A program made the translations under genes and the position numbers. A stretch of DNA of 64,000 nt from Mycolicibacterium porcinum (lineage in GTDB: Bacteria > Actinomycetota > Actinomycetes > Mycobacteriales > Mycobacteriaceae), in NCBI GenBank assembly GCA_002086835.1, contig MVIG01000022.1, positions 22,125 through 86,124 on the forward strand. The letters are read 5' to 3'. Below the pieces are notes generated by a model. It ran no database searches. It saw only the letters and a list, made by a program, of their open reading frames with translations, and was not told where the DNA came from. Within the stretch, counting starts at the first letter, position 1. Each line of letters opens with the position of its first letter. This document shows positions 23,295-32,720 of this stretch, in pieces.

Positions 23295-25475
23295 ATGAAA
23301 ACCCTTGATGCCCCCCGGACGGAGCCCGGCACCGAATCCGGTTCCGTTTCGCGCGCCGTCATGGGTAGCCGTGCATCGGGTTTCTACCGCCACGATCTGG
23401 ACGGACTACGCGGTATCGCGATCGCCCTCGTGGCGATGTTCCACATCTGGTTCGGCCGAGTTTCCGGTGGTGTCGACGTTTTCCTGGCGTTGTCCGGATT
23501 CTTCTTCGGCGGCAAGATCCTCCGGCTTGCACTCGATCCGGATGCACCCCTGCAGCCGTTCCCCGAAGTGGTCCGGTTGATCAGGCGCCTGCTTCCCGCA
23601 CTGGTCGTGGTGCTTGCCGCAGCTGCGGTGCTGACGATCCTCGTGCAGCCCGAGACCCGCTGGGAAACATTTGCTGACCAAAGCCTGGCAAGCCTCGGTT
23701 ACTACCAGAACTGGGAGTTGGCCAACACTGCCGCGAATTACCTCCGCGCCGGTGAGGCGGTCAGTCCGCTGCAACACATCTGGTCGATGTCGGTCCAGGG
23801 CCAGTTCTATCTGGCGTTCCTCTTGGTGGTCTTCGGGTTCGCTTTCCTCGGCCGTCGGCTGTTCGGAAAGCACCTGCGCACCGCGTTCATCGTCCTGCTG
23901 AGCGCGCTCACCATCGCCTCCTTCGTGTACGCGATCATCGCGCACAACACCGACCAGGCCACCGCCTACTACAACAGCTTTGCCCGCGGCTGGGAGCTGC
24001 TGATCGGCGCACTCGCCGGCGCCCTGGTGCCCGCGGTGCGCTGGCCGATGTGGTTGCGCACCGTCCTGGCCACCGTCTCGCTGGCCGCGATCCTGACGTG
24101 CGGCTGGTGGATCGACGGGGTCAAGGAGTTTCCCGGCCCATGGACGCTGGTGCCGGTCGGCGCCACGGTCATCTTCATCCTGACCGCCGCCAACCAGGTC
24201 GACGATCCGAGCGCCGGCCAGCGGTTACCGGCGCCCAACCGGATGCTGGCGACCAAGCCGTTCGTCTCGCTGGGCTCGATGGCGTACTCGCTGTATCTGT
24301 GGCACTGGCCGCTACTGATCTTCTGGCTGTCCTACTCGGGCCACGCCCACGCCAATTTCCTCGAGGGCACCATCATTCTGCTCGTGTCGGGTGTCCTGGC
24401 CTGGCTCACGACGCGCTACATCGAGGAACCGCTGCGCTCGCAGAAGAAGGCAAAGGACCCCGCGCAGACCGCCTCCCTGCCTGCCGTTCCGCTGCGGGTC
24501 CGCCTGCGCAGGCCGACGATCGTCCTGGGCTCCATCGTCGGCCTGCTCGGTGTCGCGCTGACGGCCACCTCGTTCACCTGGCGTGAGCACGTCACCGTGC
24601 AGCGCGCCAACGGCAAGGAGTTGTCGGGGTTGTCGGCCCGCGACTATCCGGGTGCGCGCGCACTGGTCGATCACGCCCGGGTGCCGAAACTGCCGATGCG
24701 TCCCACTGTGCTCGAGGCCAAGGATGATCTGCCGGCGTCGACCACCGACGGCTGTATCAGCGATTTCGGCAACACCGACATCATCAACTGCACATACGGC
24801 GACAAGGACGCGGCCCGCACCATCGCAGTCGCGGGCGGGTCGCACGCAGAACACTGGATCACCGCGCTGGACCTGCTGGGTCGCCTGCACAACTTCAAAG
24901 TGGTCACCTACCTCAAGATGGGTTGTCCGCTCACCACGGAAGAGACGCCATTGGTGATGGGCGACAACCGCCCGTATCCGAAATGTCACGAGTGGAACGA
25001 AAAGGTGATGTCCCAGCTCATCACCGATCGCCCCGAATTCGTGTTCACCACCTCGACCCGGCCGTGGAACATCAAAGACGGCGATGTGATGCCCGGCACC
25101 TATATCGGCATCTGGGACACCCTCTCCAAGAACAACATTCCGGTCCTCGCGATGCGTGACACACCGTGGCTCACGCGAAATGGCGAACCGTACTTCCCAT
25201 ACGACTGCCTGGCCAACGGCGGCGATTCCATCTCGTGCGGCATCGACCGGTCCAAGGTACTCTCCGACCACAACCCCACACTGGATTTCGTCGGAAGGTT
25301 CCCCCTGCTCAAGCCACTCGACATGAGCGACGCAGTGTGCCGCAAGGACTATTGCCGCGCAGTGGAGGGAAATGTGTTGATCTACCACGATTCTCACCAC
25401 ATCTCGACGACGTACATGCGCACGATGACAGGTGAACTGGGTCGCCAGCTGGCGGCGGCCACCGGTTGGTGGTGA
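23295..25475 (+). CDS. OatA-like membrane acyltransferase with C-terminal SGNH domain, Rv1565c-like
   Basis: 726 residues (Rv1565c has 729). An N-terminal acyltransferase-3 domain (about 30-410) has roughly ten membrane segments, beginning at [20 protein letters not shown] with the conserved His/Asp, and also [16 protein letters not shown]-terminal SGNH-hydrolase-like domain follows, with [11 protein letters not shown] (Ser block) and IYHDSHHIS (Asp-x-x-His block). Proteins of this layout O-acetylate peptidoglycan or envelope sugars outside the membrane. The gene ends four bases before treX and likely begins its operon. The start ATG at 23295 is set by homologue length. The acceptor is unknown. 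Confidence 0.87.
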   Translation: MKTLDAPRTEPGTESGSVSRAVMGSRASGFYRHDLDGLRGIAIALVAMFHIWFGRVSGGVDVFLALSGFFFGGKILRLALDPDAPLQPFPEVVRLIRRLLPALVVVLAAAAVLTILVQPETRWETFADQSLASLGYYQNWELANTAANYLRAGEAVSPLQHIWSMSVQGQFYLAFLLVVFGFAFLGRRLFGKHLRTAFIVLLSALTIASFVYAIIAHNTDQATAYYNSFARGWELLIGALAGALVPAVRWPMWLRTVLATVSLAAILTCGWWIDGVKEFPGPWTLVPVGATVIFILTAANQVDDPSAGQRLPAPNRMLATKPFVSLGSMAYSLYLWHWPLLIFWLSYSGHAHANFLEGTIILLVSGVLAWLTTRYIEEPLRSQKKAKDPAQTASLPAVPLRVRLRRPTIVLGSIVGLLGVALTATSFTWREHVTVQRANGKELSGLSARDYPGARALVDHARVPKLPMRPTVLEAKDDLPASTTDGCISDFGNTDIINCTYGDKDAARTIAVAGGSHAEHWITALDLLGRLHNFKVVTYLKMGCPLTTEETPLVMGDNRPYPKCHEWNEKVMSQLITDRPEFVFTTSTRPWNIKDGDVMPGTYIGIWDTLSKNNIPVLAMRDTPWLTRNGEPYFPYDCLANGGDSISCGIDRSKVLSDHNPTLDFVGRFPLLKPLDMSDAVCRKDYCRAVEGNVLIYHDSHHISTTYMRTMTGELGRQLAAATGWW

Positions 25476-25479
25476 GGCC

Positions 25480-27645
25480 ATGCCGCCGTCCGCAGTACCG
25501 CCGTCCCCCGTTCCCACGCCGATGTCGACCGTCTGGCCCGGCGAGCCCTACCCGCTGGGTGCCACCTACGACGGTGCGGGCACCAACTTCTCGCTGTTCT
25601 CCGAAGTCGCCGAACGAGTCGAGCTGTGTCTGATCGCCAAGGACGGCACCGAGCACCGGATCAATCTCGAAGAGGTCGACGGCTACGTCTGGCACGCTTA
25701 TCTGCCGACGGTCACGCCGGGCCAGCGGTACGGCTACCGGGTGTACGGCCCATGGGATCCCGGCAGCGGACATCGGTGCGATCCGAGCAAGCTGCTGCTG
25801 GATCCCTACGGCAAGTCGTTCCACGGTGATTTCGATTTCAGCCAGGCGCTGTTCTCCTACGACCTGACGGCCGACCCGCCCGGCACCGGCACCCCGCCGC
25901 AGGTGGACTCTCTGGGCCACACCATGACCAGCGTGGTGATCAACCCGTTCTTCCAATGGGGCTCGGACCGCGCACCCAAGACCCCGTATCACGACACGGT
26001 GATCTACGAGGCCCACGTCAAAGGGATGACCCAGACCCATCCCGGGATCCCCGAGGAACTCCGGGGCACGTACGCGGGGCTGAGCCACCCCGTGATCATC
26101 GACTACCTCCAGTCGTTGAACATCACCGCGATCGAACTCATGCCGGTGCACCAATTCATGCACGACCACCGGCTGTTGGACCTCGGGCTGCGAAACTACT
26201 GGGGCTACAACACAGTCGGCTTCTTCGCGCCACATTTCCAGTACGCGGCCACCCGGCACGCCGGCGGCGCGGTGGCCGAATTCAAGACGATGGTCAAGGC
26301 GTTTCACGACGCGGGCATCGAAGTCATCCTGGACGTGGTCTACAACCACACCGCCGAAGGCAACCACCTCGGCCCGACCATCAATTTCCGCGGCATCGAC
26401 AACGCAGCCTACTACCGACTCCTCGACGGACAGCCCGAGTATTACAAGGATTTCACCGGCACCGGCAACAGCCTCAACGCCCGGCATCCACACACGCTGC
26501 AGCTGATCATGGACTCACTACGGTACTGGGTCCTCGAGATGCACGTCGACGGGTTCCGATTCGACCTGGCCTCCACCCTGGCACGCGAATTCTATGACGT
26601 AGACCGGCTTTCGGCGTTCTTCGATCTGGTCCAGCAGGACCCTGTGGTCAGCCAGGTGAAGCTGATCGCCGAGCCCTGGGACGTCGGTGAGGGCGGCTAC
26701 CAGGTCGGCAACTTCCCCGGCCTGTGGACCGAGTGGAACGGCAAGTACCGCGACACCGTGCGTGACTACTGGCGCGGCGAACCCTCGACGCTCGGCGAGT
26801 TCGCGTCCCGGCTCACCGGTTCCTCGGACCTCTACGAGGCCACCGGCCGCCGTCCCGGCGCCAGCATCAACTTCGTCACCTGCCACGACGGGTTCACCCT
26901 CAACGATCTGGTGTCCTACAACGAGAAGCACAACGAGGCCAACGGCGAGGACAACCGCGACGGCGAGAGCCACAACCGCTCCTGGAACTGCGGTGTCGAG
27001 GGACCGACCGACGATCCGGAGATCCTCGCGCTGCGAGCCAAGCAGATGCGCAACATCATGGGGACGCTGATGCTGTCCCAGGGCACCCCGATGATCGCCC
27101 ACGGCGACGAGATCGGCCGAACCCAGCTGGGCAACAACAACGTGTACTGCCAGGATTCCGAACTGTCCTGGATGGACTGGTCGCTGCTCGAGACCAACGC
27201 CGATCACCTCGATTTCACCCGCAAGGTGCTGGCATTCCGCAAGCGCCACCCCGCATTTCGGCGCCGCCGGTTCTTCGAGGGCAAACCGATCCGCAGCGGG
27301 GACCAGGTCCGCGACATCGCCTGGCTCACCCCGGCCGGCACCGAGATGACCCCGGAAGACTGGGGCACCGGTCTGGGCACGTGTGTCGCCGTGTTCCTCA
27401 ACGGCGATTCCATCCCAGCTCCCAACGCCCGGGGTGAACGCGTCGTCGACGACACGTTCCTGTTGTGCTTCAACGCAAATGACCACGCCCAGGACTTCGT
27501 CACCCCGAACGGCGACTACGCCGCCGAATGGACCGGGGACCTCGATACCGCCAGCCCGACCGGTGATTCCGACCTGGTCGTGGCTGCCGGCGAGAAGATC
27601 TCACTCCAGGCCCGTTCCCTACTAGTGCTGCGCAAGACGGCCTGA
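25480..27645 (+). CDS. treX: Glycogen/maltodextrin debranching enzyme TreX (GlgX)
   Basis: 721 residues, GH13 family. It hydrolyses alpha-1,6 branches and frees linear maltodextrin for TreY. The N-terminal PYPLGATYDGAGTNFSLFS is followed by the catalytic barrel with VILDVVYNHTAEGN, DGFRFDLAS (nucleophile Asp), LIAEPWDVGEGGY (acid Glu) and FVTCHDGFTLNDLV. The ATG at 25480 gives the usual family length and lies just after the acyltransferase stop. treY starts two bases after this gene. Confidence 0.95.
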   Translation: MPPSAVPPSPVPTPMSTVWPGEPYPLGATYDGAGTNFSLFSEVAERVELCLIAKDGTEHRINLEEVDGYVWHAYLPTVTPGQRYGYRVYGPWDPGSGHRCDPSKLLLDPYGKSFHGDFDFSQALFSYDLTADPPGTGTPPQVDSLGHTMTSVVINPFFQWGSDRAPKTPYHDTVIYEAHVKGMTQTHPGIPEELRGTYAGLSHPVIIDYLQSLNITAIELMPVHQFMHDHRLLDLGLRNYWGYNTVGFFAPHFQYAATRHAGGAVAEFKTMVKAFHDAGIEVILDVVYNHTAEGNHLGPTINFRGIDNAAYYRLLDGQPEYYKDFTGTGNSLNARHPHTLQLIMDSLRYWVLEMHVDGFRFDLASTLAREFYDVDRLSAFFDLVQQDPVVSQVKLIAEPWDVGEGGYQVGNFPGLWTEWNGKYRDTVRDYWRGEPSTLGEFASRLTGSSDLYEATGRRPGASINFVTCHDGFTLNDLVSYNEKHNEANGEDNRDGESHNRSWNCGVEGPTDDPEILALRAKQMRNIMGTLMLSQGTPMIAHGDEIGRTQLGNNNVYCQDSELSWMDWSLLETNADHLDFTRKVLAFRKRHPAFRRRRFFEGKPIRSGDQVRDIAWLTPAGTEMTPEDWGTGLGTCVAVFLNGDSIPAPNARGERVVDDTFLLCFNANDHAQDFVTPNGDYAAEWTGDLDTASPTGDSDLVVAAGEKISLQARSLLVLRKTA

Positions 27646-27646
27646 T

Positions 27647-29914
27647 ATGCCGCGCCCGGTCCTGTCCACGTATCGGCTCCAGATGCGCGGGGACTGCTGC
27701 ACATTCGACGATGCGGTGAATCTGCTCGACTACCTGGACCGGCTGGGCATCTCGCATCTGTACCTGTCACCGATCCTGACCGCCGCCGACGGGTCCACCC
27801 ATGGCTACGACGTCACCGATCCCACCACGGTGTCGCGGGCCCTCGGCGGGCCGGAGGGGCTTCGGAAGCTTTCGGACGCCGCCCGTAAACGGAACATCGG
27901 CTTGGTTGTCGATATCGTGCCGAACCACGTCGGTGTCGCCCACGCCGAACAGAATCGGTGGTGGTGGGATCTGCTGCGGTATGGCCGGACCTCGGCGTAC
28001 GCCGACTACTTCGACATCGACTGGGAGCTCGACGGCGGCCGGATCGTCTTGCCGGTTCTGGGTTCCGACGACGACGTCAACGATCTGGTGGTCGACGGCG
28101 ACCGGCTGCGACTGGGAGATCTCGCCTTCCCCGTCGCACCGGGAACCGGCAGCGGTACCGGTCGAGAGGTGCACGACCGCCAGCACTACCGTCTGACCGG
28201 TTGGCGCAACGGGATCTGTGGCTACCGTCGTTTCTTCTCGATCACGTCGCTGGCAGCGCTACGTCAGGAGGACCGCGCCGTCTTCGACGCGAGCCATGTG
28301 GAGGTCAAGCGCTGGTTCGACGAGGGCCTGGTCGACGGGCTGCGCATCGACCATCCGGACGGATTGTCCGACCCTGCAAGCTATCTGCGATGGTTGCGCG
28401 AGATCACCGGTCCCGAAGCCTGGATCGTGGTCGAGAAGATCCTGGCCGCCGACGAAAGCCTCGACGCGTCGCTGCCCGTCGACGGCACGACCGGATACGA
28501 TGCGCTGCGCGAGGTGGGCGGACTTTTCATCGCCCCATCCGGACAGAGCACACTCACCGCGGTGAGCGGACGTCCCGAACCCGAGGCTGAGCGGGCACTG
28601 AAGTCTGCGGCCGTCACCGACACCCTCGCCAGCGAACTGGGCCGGCTGTGCCGCGCCATCACGACCGCCACCGCCCGGAACGACCCCCAGCTTCCCGCGG
28701 CAGTTGCGGCACTGATCAGCAGGATCGGCGTGTACCGCAGTGACTATCCGGCACTCGGCGCGATCCTGCCCGTTGCGATGCAGGAGACATCCGCCGCCGC
28801 ACCAGAACTCACCGATGCGCTGTCGACCATCGCAGTGGCGCTGTCCGTCAGCGCCGAGGTGGTGGCCCGGTTCAACCAGCTGTGCGGGGCCGCCACCGCC
28901 AAGGCGGTCGAGGACTGCCTGTTCTACCGCGACACCCGACTGGTGTCGCTCAACGAGGTCGGCGGCGCACCCGAGTTGTTCGGGGTGTCGACGGCCGAAT
29001 TCCACCAGCGCACGGCGACGCGGATGCGCGCCTGGCCGACCGCGATGACCACGTTGTCGACCCACGACACCAAGCGCGGAGAGGATGTCCGCGCCCGCAT
29101 CGGGCTGTTGTCCCAGGTGCCTGTGACATGGGCAGATTCGGTGGAGCGGTGGACCACGATGTCCGCTCCCCCGGACCGGGACACCGCGCTGTTCCTGTGG
29201 CAGAACATTTTCGGTGTCTGGCCGGTCGACGGCAACGTCACCGATGCACTGCGAGGCCGGCTGCACGCCTACGCCGAGAAGGCGATCCGGGAGGCGGCCA
29301 CCCGAACGTCCTGGCATGACCCGTCGGCCGATTTCGAGAACGACGTGCACGGTTGGCTGGACCGGGTGTTCGACGGGCCGGTCGCCGCCGAGCTGACCGC
29401 GCTGGTGAATCAGCTTGCCGCGCATGCCCACAATGACAGCCTGGGCCAGAAACTCATCCAGCTGACCGCCCCCGGCATACCGGACGTCTACCAGGGCACC
29501 GAAACCATCGAGGACAGCCTGGTCGATCCGGACAACAGGCGCCCGGTCGACTATGCGGCGCTACGCGAGGCGATGGCGCGTGGTGACGACGACAAGCTGC
29601 GGGTCACCATGGCGGCGCTGGCGTTGCGCCGCGCCCGGCCGAACACGTTCCTGGCCGGCGGCTACACGCCGCTGCCGGCCAGCGGTAGCGCTGCGACACA
29701 CCTGGTGTCATATCTGCGTGGCCAGGATGTGGTGGTGGCCGCCTGCCGGTGGACCGTGGAGCTGGCCGAAACCGGCTGGGCCGACACGGCATTGCCGCTG
29801 CCCGACGGCCGGTGGCTGGACCTGCTCAGTGGCCGGCGCTGGTCCGGCCTCGTGCCGTTGACCGAACTTCTGGCCGATTCGCCGGTGGCCCTGTTGGAGC
29901 GAACCGATGACTGA
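27647..29914 (+). CDS. treY: Maltooligosyltrehalose synthase TreY
   Basis: 755-residue GH13 transglycosylase. It turns the reducing-end alpha-1,4 linkage of a maltodextrin into an alpha,alpha-1,1 linkage, making maltooligosyltrehalose. LSTYRLQM at the N-terminus is typical, with VVDIVPNHVGVAH, DGLRIDHPDGLSDPASYL (nucleophile), WIVVEKIL (acid Glu) and TLSTHDTKRGEDVRAR. It overlaps treZ by eight bases, so TreY and TreZ are translationally coupled. The pathway makes trehalose from glycogen, a major mycobacterial sugar and precursor of cell-wall trehalose lipids. Confidence 0.96.
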   Translation: MPRPVLSTYRLQMRGDCCTFDDAVNLLDYLDRLGISHLYLSPILTAADGSTHGYDVTDPTTVSRALGGPEGLRKLSDAARKRNIGLVVDIVPNHVGVAHAEQNRWWWDLLRYGRTSAYADYFDIDWELDGGRIVLPVLGSDDDVNDLVVDGDRLRLGDLAFPVAPGTGSGTGREVHDRQHYRLTGWRNGICGYRRFFSITSLAALRQEDRAVFDASHVEVKRWFDEGLVDGLRIDHPDGLSDPASYLRWLREITGPEAWIVVEKILAADESLDASLPVDGTTGYDALREVGGLFIAPSGQSTLTAVSGRPEPEAERALKSAAVTDTLASELGRLCRAITTATARNDPQLPAAVAALISRIGVYRSDYPALGAILPVAMQETSAAAPELTDALSTIAVALSVSAEVVARFNQLCGAATAKAVEDCLFYRDTRLVSLNEVGGAPELFGVSTAEFHQRTATRMRAWPTAMTTLSTHDTKRGEDVRARIGLLSQVPVTWADSVERWTTMSAPPDRDTALFLWQNIFGVWPVDGNVTDALRGRLHAYAEKAIREAATRTSWHDPSADFENDVHGWLDRVFDGPVAAELTALVNQLAAHAHNDSLGQKLIQLTAPGIPDVYQGTETIEDSLVDPDNRRPVDYAALREAMARGDDDKLRVTMAALALRRARPNTFLAGGYTPLPASGSAATHLVSYLRGQDVVVAACRWTVELAETGWADTALPLPDGRWLDLLSGRRWSGLVPLTELLADSPVALLERTDD

Positions 29915-31640
29915 ATTCACGGTGTGGGCCCCCAATCCGGACCGGGTGCGGGTCGACGTCGACGGAACACTGCACGAGATGACACGCACCGCCGACGGCT
30001 GGTGGCACGCCGACGTCAGCTGCCCCGTCGACGCCCGGTACGGTTTCGTCCTCGACGACGACCCGACGGTACTGCCGGACCCTCGATCGGCGCGCCAGCC
30101 CGACGGTGTACACGGACGCTCACAGCTGTGGCAACCCGCGCAGGATTCGTGGACCGATGCCGATTGGCAGGGCCGATCGATCTGCGGCGGGGTGATCTAC
30201 GAGCTTCACATCGGAACCTTCACTCCCGAAGGCACATTCGACTCCGCCTTCGAGAAACTTGACCACCTCGTGGATCTCGGCGTGGATTTCGTGGAGTTGA
30301 TGCCGGTGAACGCCTTCAACGGACCCCATGGCTGGGGTTACGACGGCGTGCTCTGGTACGCGGTGCACGAACCCTACGGCGGTCCGGACGGCCTGACCCG
30401 CTTCATCGACGCCTGCCACGCACGGGGCCTCGGTGTTCTGATCGACGCGGTGTTCAATCACCTCGGACCGTCGGGCAATTACCTACCGCGATTCGGCCCG
30501 TACCTGTCGACCGGCAGCAATCCCTGGGGCAGTTCGATCAACCTGTCCGATGCCGACGCCGACGAGGTGCGCACCTACATCATCGACTGCGCGCTGCGCT
30601 GGATGCGTGACTTCCACGCCGACGGATTGCGTCTCGATGCGGTTCACGCCCTGGTGGACACCACCGCGATCCACCTTCTCGAAGAGTTGGCAGCCGAAAC
30701 CGACGCGTTGGCAGAGGAACTCGGCCGGCCGCTGTCGCTGATCGCCGAGAGCGACCTCAACGACCCCCGGCTGATCACCCCGCGCGACCGTGGCGGCTAT
30801 GGCCTGACGGCGCAGTGGGACGACGACGTCCACCACGCGATCCACACCGCGGTTTCGGGTGAACGGCAGGGCTACTATGCCGATTTCGGATCGCTGGCCA
30901 CGTTGGCGCAGACGTTGAAGCACGGATACTTCCACGCCGGCACGTATTCGTCGTTCCGGCACCGCAGGCACGGTCGCCCGTTGGACACCTCCACCATCCC
31001 GGGCACGCGGCTGCTGGCCTACACGCTCACCCACGACCAGGTCGGCAACCGGGCCGTCGGCGACCGACCGTCGCAGCTGCTGACGTTCGGCCAGCTGGCC
31101 GTCAAAGCGGCCCTCGCACTCGGATCGCCGTATACAGCCATGCTTTTCATGGGCGAGGAGTGGGGGTCGTCCTCACCGTTTCAGTTCTTCAGCTCACATC
31201 CCGAGCCGGAACTGGCCCGCGCCACCGCCGAGGGGCGCAAGGCTGAATTCGCCGAGCACGGCTGGGATGCCGACGAGATCCCGGACCCACAGGATCCGGA
31301 GACATTTCTGCGGTCCAAACTGAACTGGAACGAGGTCGCCGACGGTGACCACGCGCGGCTGCACCGGACCTACCGGGAACTGATCGCGTTGCGGCGCACT
31401 GAGCCCGACCTCGCCGATCCATGGCTGGATCACATGACGATCGACTTCGACGAGGAGCAACGCTGGGTCGTCCTGCACCGCGGAGCCTTGGCAATCGCCT
31501 GCAACCTGGGCACCGAGGCGGTGCCCGTGCCGGTGACCGGCGACCTCGTTGCCGCCTGGGACGTTCCCGATATCGGTTCCACCGACACCACGTTGCCCGG
31601 TCACTCCTTCGCGGTCTTGCGTACAGAGCGGGTTCAGTAG
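29907..31640 (+). CDS. treZ: Maltooligosyltrehalose trehalohydrolase TreZ
   Basis: 577-residue GH13 hydrolase releasing trehalose from maltooligosyltrehalose. An N-terminal carbohydrate-binding-like domain (FTVWAPNPDRVRVDVDG) precedes the barrel, which has VLIDAVFNHLGPSGNY, DGLRLDAVHALVD (nucleophile), LIAESDLNDPRL (acid Glu) and THDQVGNRA. MLFMGEEWGSSSPFQFFSSH is the family C-terminal region. It is the last gene of treXYZ. The 3' flank holds a transporter remnant, not the M. tuberculosis neighbours. Confidence 0.96.
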   Translation: MTEFTVWAPNPDRVRVDVDGTLHEMTRTADGWWHADVSCPVDARYGFVLDDDPTVLPDPRSARQPDGVHGRSQLWQPAQDSWTDADWQGRSICGGVIYELHIGTFTPEGTFDSAFEKLDHLVDLGVDFVELMPVNAFNGPHGWGYDGVLWYAVHEPYGGPDGLTRFIDACHARGLGVLIDAVFNHLGPSGNYLPRFGPYLSTGSNPWGSSINLSDADADEVRTYIIDCALRWMRDFHADGLRLDAVHALVDTTAIHLLEELAAETDALAEELGRPLSLIAESDLNDPRLITPRDRGGYGLTAQWDDDVHHAIHTAVSGERQGYYADFGSLATLAQTLKHGYFHAGTYSSFRHRRHGRPLDTSTIPGTRLLAYTLTHDQVGNRAVGDRPSQLLTFGQLAVKAALALGSPYTAMLFMGEEWGSSSPFQFFSSHPEPELARATAEGRKAEFAEHGWDADEIPDPQDPETFLRSKLNWNEVADGDHARLHRTYRELIALRRTEPDLADPWLDHMTIDFDEEQRWVVLHRGALAIACNLGTEAVPVPVTGDLVAAWDVPDIGSTDTTLPGHSFAVLRTERVQ

Positions 31641-31924
31641 ACCTTCCGCACGGACGTGGTGTCCGCAGCGCCGTCACCGGCGCTGCGCTCGCGCTGCTGG
31701 CCGCGTCATGGCTGGCCATCGGTCACGCGTGGTCCCTCGTCCTCATGGCCGCCGGGGTCATCGTGCTCGACTTCGCGGGGCAGGCCGTTCACGTGGCGAC
31801 AGCCACGACTGCGGTGTACTCGGTCGGCGGCTGGACCGCCTCCAGCATCCTGGGCGCCACGTTCGCGGCGTGCGGGCTCATCGTCTGGACAATCAGCCGA
31901 GCGGTGCACCACACGCCACGATGA
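31641..31924 (+). pseudogene. Remnant of an MFS transporter C-terminus
   Basis: After the treZ stop, one plus-strand frame reads AALALLAASWLAIGHAWSLV, then VLDFAGQAVHVATATTAVYS and directly GGWTASSILGATFAACGLIV to a stop at 31924. This resembles the last helices of major-facilitator exporters (VLDLGVQ-VHVTNQ-VYAL ... GW-GV-LLGA). About 30 residues that should lie between the two parts, including the R-S-R loop and a helix, are missing. There is no start codon or 5' portion. I read it as a truncated, internally deleted fossil. Its end overlaps the convergent DUF2182 gene by 32 bases. Confidence 0.5.
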
Positions 31925-32720
31925 CGGCCACCACTGCCAGCACGGCGGCGAAAAGCCGAAGATGATCAACGCCTCTCGTCACCAGCTTCTCCCCCGCGAC
32001 GACGCCGAACAGCACCACCATCAGCCACAGCGCATGCGGGGCGAGCGCCATCGGCACCATCATCGGACCGCACGCGCCGCTGCACTGCAGTCCGTTCCTC
32101 AGGCCCTCCTCGACACAGGCCCGGTCAGCGCGCCACCCGTCGGCGGGCAGTGCCCGGACCCGGTGACAGGCCCGCAGAAAGAACCGCTTCCTTCGGGTCA
32201 GTTCCCAGATCGCCGCCATCACCAGGAGCCCCGAAACCGCCAGGGCACCTCCGGCTTCCGGCCCGATCATCCAGGCAGCGGTGAGCGCGAGGCCACCGAA
32301 CGCCGACCACACCGCGAGATAACCGGCGGCGAACAACGCCTGGCCGCGCTGTCGCCGATTCCATTTGCCGTTCAACGCGATCGACCGGACCGCAGGCAGT
32401 GTGGTCGGCAGCATCATCGCCGACGCCATCAGCAGCCACATCGCCGGCGACGCCGCGAATTCCGGTGCGCCGGAAGGTGTCGCTGGACAGCCGACTGCCA
32501 GCGCGCCCCCACCCGACGCTCCGTGGTGGTGGGCTACGGCGTGCGGCAACGTCGAACAATGCCCCGCCCCGCCGTGCGACGGCATCGACAGATGCAGAAG
32601 CACCAACCCGAGCCAGGCTGCCGCCGAGGCGGCCAGCAGGCTCAGCTCGGGATGCGCCCACCACAGCCTCCGCCAGGCCGATGGCCGTGCCGCTCGCCTC
32701 GCGACCGCGGTCGGCGTCAT
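31893..32720 (-). CDS. DUF2182 polytopic membrane protein, putative metal-handling partner of the tyrosinase
   Basis: 275 residues with about six to seven membrane segments. The DUF2182 hallmark WLLMASAMMLPTTLPAVR lies near 95-112, and the C-terminal Cys motif (GLQCSGACGPMMVPMAL) is present. Between the first two helices is a His/Cys-rich loop with H43, H49, H54, C55, H60 and H64-66, well suited to binding copper or another metal. The ATG at 32720 overlaps the tyrosinase stop in an ATGA junction, so it is translated right after that copper enzyme. A copper delivery or uptake role is my inference; DUF2182 has no firmly established function that I know of. Confidence 0.8.
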   Translation of the reverse strand: MTPTAVARRAARPSAWRRLWWAHPELSLLAASAAAWLGLVLLHLSMPSHGGAGHCSTLPHAVAHHHGASGGGALAVGCPATPSGAPEFAASPAMWLLMASAMMLPTTLPAVRSIALNGKWNRRQRGQALFAAGYLAVWSAFGGLALTAAWMIGPEAGGALAVSGLLVMAAIWELTRRKRFFLRACHRVRALPADGWRADRACVEEGLRNGLQCSGACGPMMVPMALAPHALWLMVVLFGVVAGEKLVTRGVDHLRLFAAVLAVVAVIVACGAPLG

